Source: an uncultured Bacilli bacterium (GTDB taxonomy: Bacteria > Bacillota_I > Bacilli_A > RFN20 > CAG-288). Taken from it: a DNA stretch of 8,501 bases. Under the pieces are notes generated by a model. It was not told the origin of the DNA. It saw only the letters and a program-made list of their open reading frames with translations, and did not search any database. Positions 5,802 to 8,501 of the stretch are shown here, in pieces (the stretch's first letter is position 1; every line of letters begins with the position of its first letter). The position numbers were made by a program, and so were the translations under genes. The DNA lies in assembly GCA_934700375.1 (NCBI GenBank), contig CAKUXT010000081.1:1-8501 (forward strand), given 5' to 3'.

Positions 5802-7090
5802 ATTACATGACACCACCCTATGTTGTCCAGACTCTCCTTTCCATCCTCTATTTTTCTCTCATCATCTTTTCTCTCTGCACTGCCTTCTTATGTTCTCATC
5901 ATAAGCATAAATATCTCTTTATCATAACAGAATCTATTATTACCATCTTCTATAGTCTTCTTCTGATCGGATGTTTGACCTATTTTGATATCGATGATAT
6001 TTCAAAACTGGATCCCTTATCCACCTTTGCAGTTTCCATCCCCATCTCCATCGATTTCCTATTATTATCTTTATTCACCCTTCTGAATCTATTCATCACT
6101 ATCGTGCTTATCAGAAACAGAAAGAACACGATATCGAAGATGAGCATCAAAGAAGCCTTTGATGATCTGCCTTGCGGTATCTGCTTCTACGAAGCAAGCG
6201 GTGTGACAAGATTAATCAACAGCAAGATGAATGATCTCTCTATCAGAATCACAGGAGAATGCTTACTGAACGGAAAGAAGTTCATCAGCATTCTCACAGA
6301 TGAGAACATAAGAAGAAGCAGCCTTCCTCATCAGGATGAAGAAGAATATATCATCTCTCTTGATGATCGTGTCTACTCTTTTAAAAGAAGAGAACATCAG
6401 CTGTCTGACAAATCGCTCTATGAAATCATAGCGATTGATATTACAAGAAAACATCAGCTCTCCATAGAACTGAACAAAAAGAACAAAGAACTCTCTTCTT
6501 TCAATAAACGAATGAGACAATACGGAGAGACAATCGAAGAACTGACGATTGAAAAAGAGACGTTGTCCGCTAAGATGAATATCCATGACAAATTAGGAAA
6601 TCTGTTGATCCTGTCCCGTCAGTCCTTAGATAAAGAAATGACAGACGAAGAAAAAGAAGTTCTTCTCTCCACTTGGAAGAATACACTTATCGCCTTTGAA
6701 AGCATGAAAGAGAGCGAAAGCAATGATACCTATGACGAACTGTTCAAAGCCGCAAAAGATATCGGTATCAGCATTATCTTCAGCGGAAAAAGACCAGAGA
6801 GCAGAAAAGGAAAGAAGATCGCAGTCAAAGCGATCATCGAATGTATGACAAACACCATCAAACACGCCAAAGGAAACGAAGTCTATGTCTCTTTCAAAGA
6901 GAGGAATCGATTCATTGAGATTCAGATCACCAACAACGGAGAACAGCCCAAAGAAGAGATCAAAGAGGGAGGAGGATTATCCTCGCTGCGCTTGTTCATT
7001 GAAAGAGAAGGCGGAAGCATGAAAGTGATAAGCTTCCCGCGCTTTGAGATGAATATCACTATTGAGAAAGGAGACAAGTATGACAGATGA
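5798..7090 (+). CDS. Membrane histidine kinase of NarL/LuxR-type two-component system
   Basis: The protein autophosphorylates on histidine and should pass phosphate to the response regulator encoded directly downstream. Its 430 residues comprise three hydrophobic segments (about 10-32, 40-62, 80-106), a PAS-like domain (about 114-215, from FDDLPCGICFYEASG to IIAIDIT), and a coiled coil (215-258). The H box follows as IHDKLGNLL with H263, then a GHKL ATPase domain (about 310-425). The N box is ECMTNTIKHA (E348, N352, H356), the G1 region is ITNNG (378-381), where Asn stands for the usual Asp, and the glycine-rich lid begins EGGGLSSLRLF. The HDxLGN form of the H box is typical of kinases paired with LuxR-type regulators. 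The start overlaps the previous stop as ATGA, and the end overlaps the regulator by 11 nt. The external signal is unknown; the upstream membrane protein may help to sense it. Confidence 0.93.
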   Translation: MNYMTPPYVVQTLLSILYFSLIIFSLCTAFLCSHHKHKYLFIITESIITIFYSLLLIGCLTYFDIDDISKLDPLSTFAVSIPISIDFLLLSLFTLLNLFITIVLIRNRKNTISKMSIKEAFDDLPCGICFYEASGVTRLINSKMNDLSIRITGECLLNGKKFISILTDENIRRSSLPHQDEEEYIISLDDRVYSFKRREHQLSDKSLYEIIAIDITRKHQLSIELNKKNKELSSFNKRMRQYGETIEELTIEKETLSAKMNIHDKLGNLLILSRQSLDKEMTDEEKEVLLSTWKNTLIAFESMKESESNDTYDELFKAAKDIGISIIFSGKRPESRKGKKIAVKAIIECMTNTIKHAKGNEVYVSFKERNRFIEIQITNNGEQPKEEIKEGGGLSSLRLFIEREGGSMKVISFPRFEMNITIEKGDKYDR

Positions 7091-7730
7091 GAAATACAAA
7101 GTCCTAATTGTTGAAGATCAGGCCATGCCTAGACAGCTATTCGAACACTTCATCAACACCTCATCCCGTTTTGCCTTAGCAGGAAGCATCGCCAGTGCTG
7201 CTTTCACGGAAGTATACTGCCTTTCAAGACCGATTGATCTCATCCTGATGGATGTCATCACAGAAGGCGGAGAAAACGGGCTTGATGAAGCAAAGAAGAT
7301 CAAGAAGAAATTCCCAAAGATCAAAATCATCATCGTCACATCCATGCCTGAATGTTCCTACATCGAAAGAGCAAAAGAGATCGGTGTCGAAGGTTTCTGG
7401 TACAAAGAGACCAATGAACAGCCGATCATCGAACTGATGGAAAAGGTCATGAACGGAGAAATCATCTATCCTAACACTGCACACACTGTGAAAATCGGAC
7501 TGACAGACAGTTCAAGATTCACCAAGAAGGAGCTAGAAGTCCTTCGCTATGTGACAGGAGGATTCTCCAATATCGAAATCTCAGAGAGGATGAATGTCTC
7601 ACCGGGTGTCATTAAGAACCATATCGCCGACATGCTTCAGAAGACAGGGTTCCGCTCCCGTACCCAGCTTGCAGTCAAAGCGAGAGAATCCGGCATCGTC
7701 ATCCTAAACAAAGATGACGAAATCTTATGA
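7080..7730 (+). CDS. NarL/LuxR-family response regulator
   Basis: This 216-residue DNA-binding response regulator has a receiver domain (about 6-125) with the acidic pair E12-D13 (LIVEDQ), phospho-acceptor D58 (LILMDV), switch T86 (IIVTSM) and K108 (FWYKE), so all key residues are present. A LuxR-type helix-turn-helix follows (about 148-211: FTKKELEVLRYVTGGFSNIEIS, then VIKNHIADMLQKTG). I chose the ATG at 7080, which has AAAGGAG (7067-7073) 6 nt upstream. An upstream TTG at 7062 would place a non-homologous tail before the first beta strand. The gene overlaps the kinase by 11 nt, so the pair is translationally coupled and is almost certainly cognate. Targets are unknown; the adjacent lipoprotein gene and its own operon are possible. 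Confidence 0.95.
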   Translation: MTDEKYKVLIVEDQAMPRQLFEHFINTSSRFALAGSIASAAFTEVYCLSRPIDLILMDVITEGGENGLDEAKKIKKKFPKIKIIIVTSMPECSYIERAKEIGVEGFWYKETNEQPIIELMEKVMNGEIIYPNTAHTVKIGLTDSSRFTKKELEVLRYVTGGFSNIEISERMNVSPGVIKNHIADMLQKTGFRSRTQLAVKARESGIVILNKDDEIL

Positions 7731-7756
7731 TTTTAGTGCTAAAAATCAGCTAAAAA
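7731..7756 (+). repeat. Palindrome and GCTAAAAA direct repeats after the regulator gene
   Basis: TTTTAG-TG-CTAAAA (7731-7744) is a perfect 6-bp inverted repeat that begins right after the TGA. GCTAAAAA occurs at 7738-7745 and again at 7749-7756, 11 bp apart, and GCTAAAA recurs at 7834-7840 beyond the terminator. In AT-rich DNA such repeats can occur by chance, but the helical-turn spacing near a LuxR-type regulator gene makes a binding site possible. Confidence 0.3.
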
Positions 7757-7789
7757 GGTAGGATTTATCGAAAAATTCTTCAAAAAATA

Positions 7790-7827
7790 CGGCTAGGGGT
7801 GCCAAATGGCACTTTTGCCGTTTTTTT
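7790..7827 (+). terminator. Intrinsic terminator of the two-component operon
   Basis: An outer CGGC/GCCG stem and an inner GTGCC-AAAT-GGCAC hairpin, joined by weaker A-U and G-U pairs, are followed by seven T residues (7821-7827). It lies 60 bp after the regulator stop and 55 bp before the lipoprotein start, so it separates the two transcripts. Confidence 0.88.
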
Positions 7828-7881
7828 AATGTTGCTAAAATTTCCTAAATACGACACCTACACAAAAAAAGGAGCACACAT

Positions 7882-8501
7882 ATGAAACACAAGACGCTTA
7901 TGACAACGTTGTTGTTATCTTTCATGGCAACCCCTCTATTCGTTTCCTGCGGTGAGAAGGAACATAACTTCTCAACGAAATGGGAAAGCGATGAGAACTA
8001 TCACTGGCATGTCTGTCTGACAGAAGGCCACAAGGACACTTCTGAAAAAGAAAAACATGTCTGGGACAGTGGAAAAGTCACAAAAGAGCCCACCAAAACA
8101 GAAACAGGAATCATGAAGTACGTCTGTTCTACTTGTTTAAGAGAAAAGACGGAAACCATTGAAAAACTGAAGGCGGAAACAACCTATACCATCACCTTCG
8201 ATAGCAGAGGAGGAAGTGAAGTAAAAAGCATCACTGCTGAAGCAGGCGCAAAGATCGAAGCCCCTGCTCAACCGACAAAGGAAGGCTATATCTTTGCCGG
8301 ATGGTATGAAAGCAGCGATAACGGAACGACGCTGTCAGAAATACCATTCGAGTTCACTTACATGCCGGCAAGAGTCTTTACCCTTTATGCAAAATGGGGA
8401 GAAAGCATCAAAGGCAAAACCTATAATCACACTTCTACCAACCTGAATTGGACTGGAACAGAAGAGCAGAAGAAAGCATTTCTTGCTGAAATGGAGATGA
8501 C
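7882..8501 (+). CDS. Predicted cell-surface lipoprotein with His/Cys-rich module and InlB-type repeat (runs off right edge)
   Basis: The first 206 codons of a secreted lipoprotein are present. A lysine-containing N-terminus and hydrophobic stretch (residues 3-21) end in the lipobox LFVSC, with C23 as the predicted lipidated cysteine. Residues 40-92 form a His/Cys-rich module (YHWHVC, then HVWDSGKVTKEPTKTETG and YVCSTC). It resembles repeats common in Bacillota surface proteins, but only the second cysteine pair (C82, C85) is complete; the first has C45 alone. Residues 101-180 form one Listeria/Bacteroides repeat (Flg_new/InlB B type): TITFDSRGG, then PTKEGYIFAGWYE and FTLYAKW. After that a further domain starts at about 182 and is cut by the window edge. 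The start has AAAGGAG 7 nt upstream. A role in surface adhesion or ligand binding is plausible but not shown. The gene has its own unit after the terminator; I see no convincing promoter. Confidence 0.9.
   Translation, partial: MKHKTLMTTLLLSFMATPLFVSCGEKEHNFSTKWESDENYHWHVCLTEGHKDTSEKEKHVWDSGKVTKEPTKTETGIMKYVCSTCLREKTETIEKLKAETTYTITFDSRGGSEVKSITAEAGAKIEAPAQPTKEGYIFAGWYESSDNGTTLSEIPFEFTYMPARVFTLYAKWGESIKGKTYNHTSTNLNWTGTEEQKKAFLAEMEM

Noticed and set aside
7062..7079. TTG start for the response regulator
   Set aside because: The ATG at 7080 has a strong AAAGGAG and puts the first beta strand of the receiver domain at the normal distance from the N-terminus.
7815..7841. A promoter for the lipoprotein gene (TTGCCG with TAAAAT)
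   Set aside because: The spacing is 15 bp and the -35 candidate overlaps the terminator stem; the match is too weak to annotate.
1..8501. CRISPR arrays, tRNA or rRNA genes, insertion sequences
   Set aside because: No regularly spaced repeats, cloverleaf sequences, rRNA motifs or transposase-like frames were seen on either strand.

Overview
The window reads as chromosomal DNA from a moderately AT-rich member of the Bacillota, possibly Erysipelotrichia-like. This rests on strong AAAGGAGG-type ribosome sites, ATGA stop/start overlaps, a seven-transmembrane sensor plus LuxR-type response regulator system, and a lipoprotein with a Listeria/Bacteroides (InlB-type) repeat. TGA and TAG both end recognisable genes, so a Mycoplasma-type code is ruled out. 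The taxonomic guess is an inference and is weak below phylum level.

Left part (about 1-3622, minus strand): a defence operon read right to left. A promoter near 3593-3598 with tandem repeats upstream drives an Mrr-like restriction endonuclease, a 68-residue XRE-type helix-turn-helix protein, the type I methyltransferase subunit HsdM, an unrecognised 227-residue protein, and the start of the specificity subunit HsdS, which leaves the window at base 1. Spacing is very tight throughout: 4 nt, 4 nt, a 4-nt overlap, then 0 nt. No hsdR is visible; it could lie beyond the left edge. The 227-residue protein sits where accessory toxins such as PrrC are known to sit in other type I systems. It has an R-x5-H motif that could be HEPN-like and is more AT-rich than hsdM.

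Middle (3673-4102, minus): a decayed C-terminal remnant of an RlmD/RumA-type 23S rRNA uracil-5-methyltransferase, with an in-frame TAA and its own intrinsic terminator.

Right part (4103-7827, plus): a three-gene signalling operon. The first gene is a membrane sensor with about eight hydrophobic segments, followed in the same frame by a coiled coil and a degenerate kinase-like domain. A single TAA codon at 5175-5177 cuts it in two. The second gene is a membrane histidine kinase with recognisable H and N boxes. The third is a NarL/LuxR-family response regulator. The last two joins are an ATGA overlap and an 11-nt overlap, and the operon ends at a clear intrinsic terminator (7790-7827). After it, a partial lipoprotein gene (7882 to the end) begins, with a His/Cys-rich module and one InlB-type repeat.
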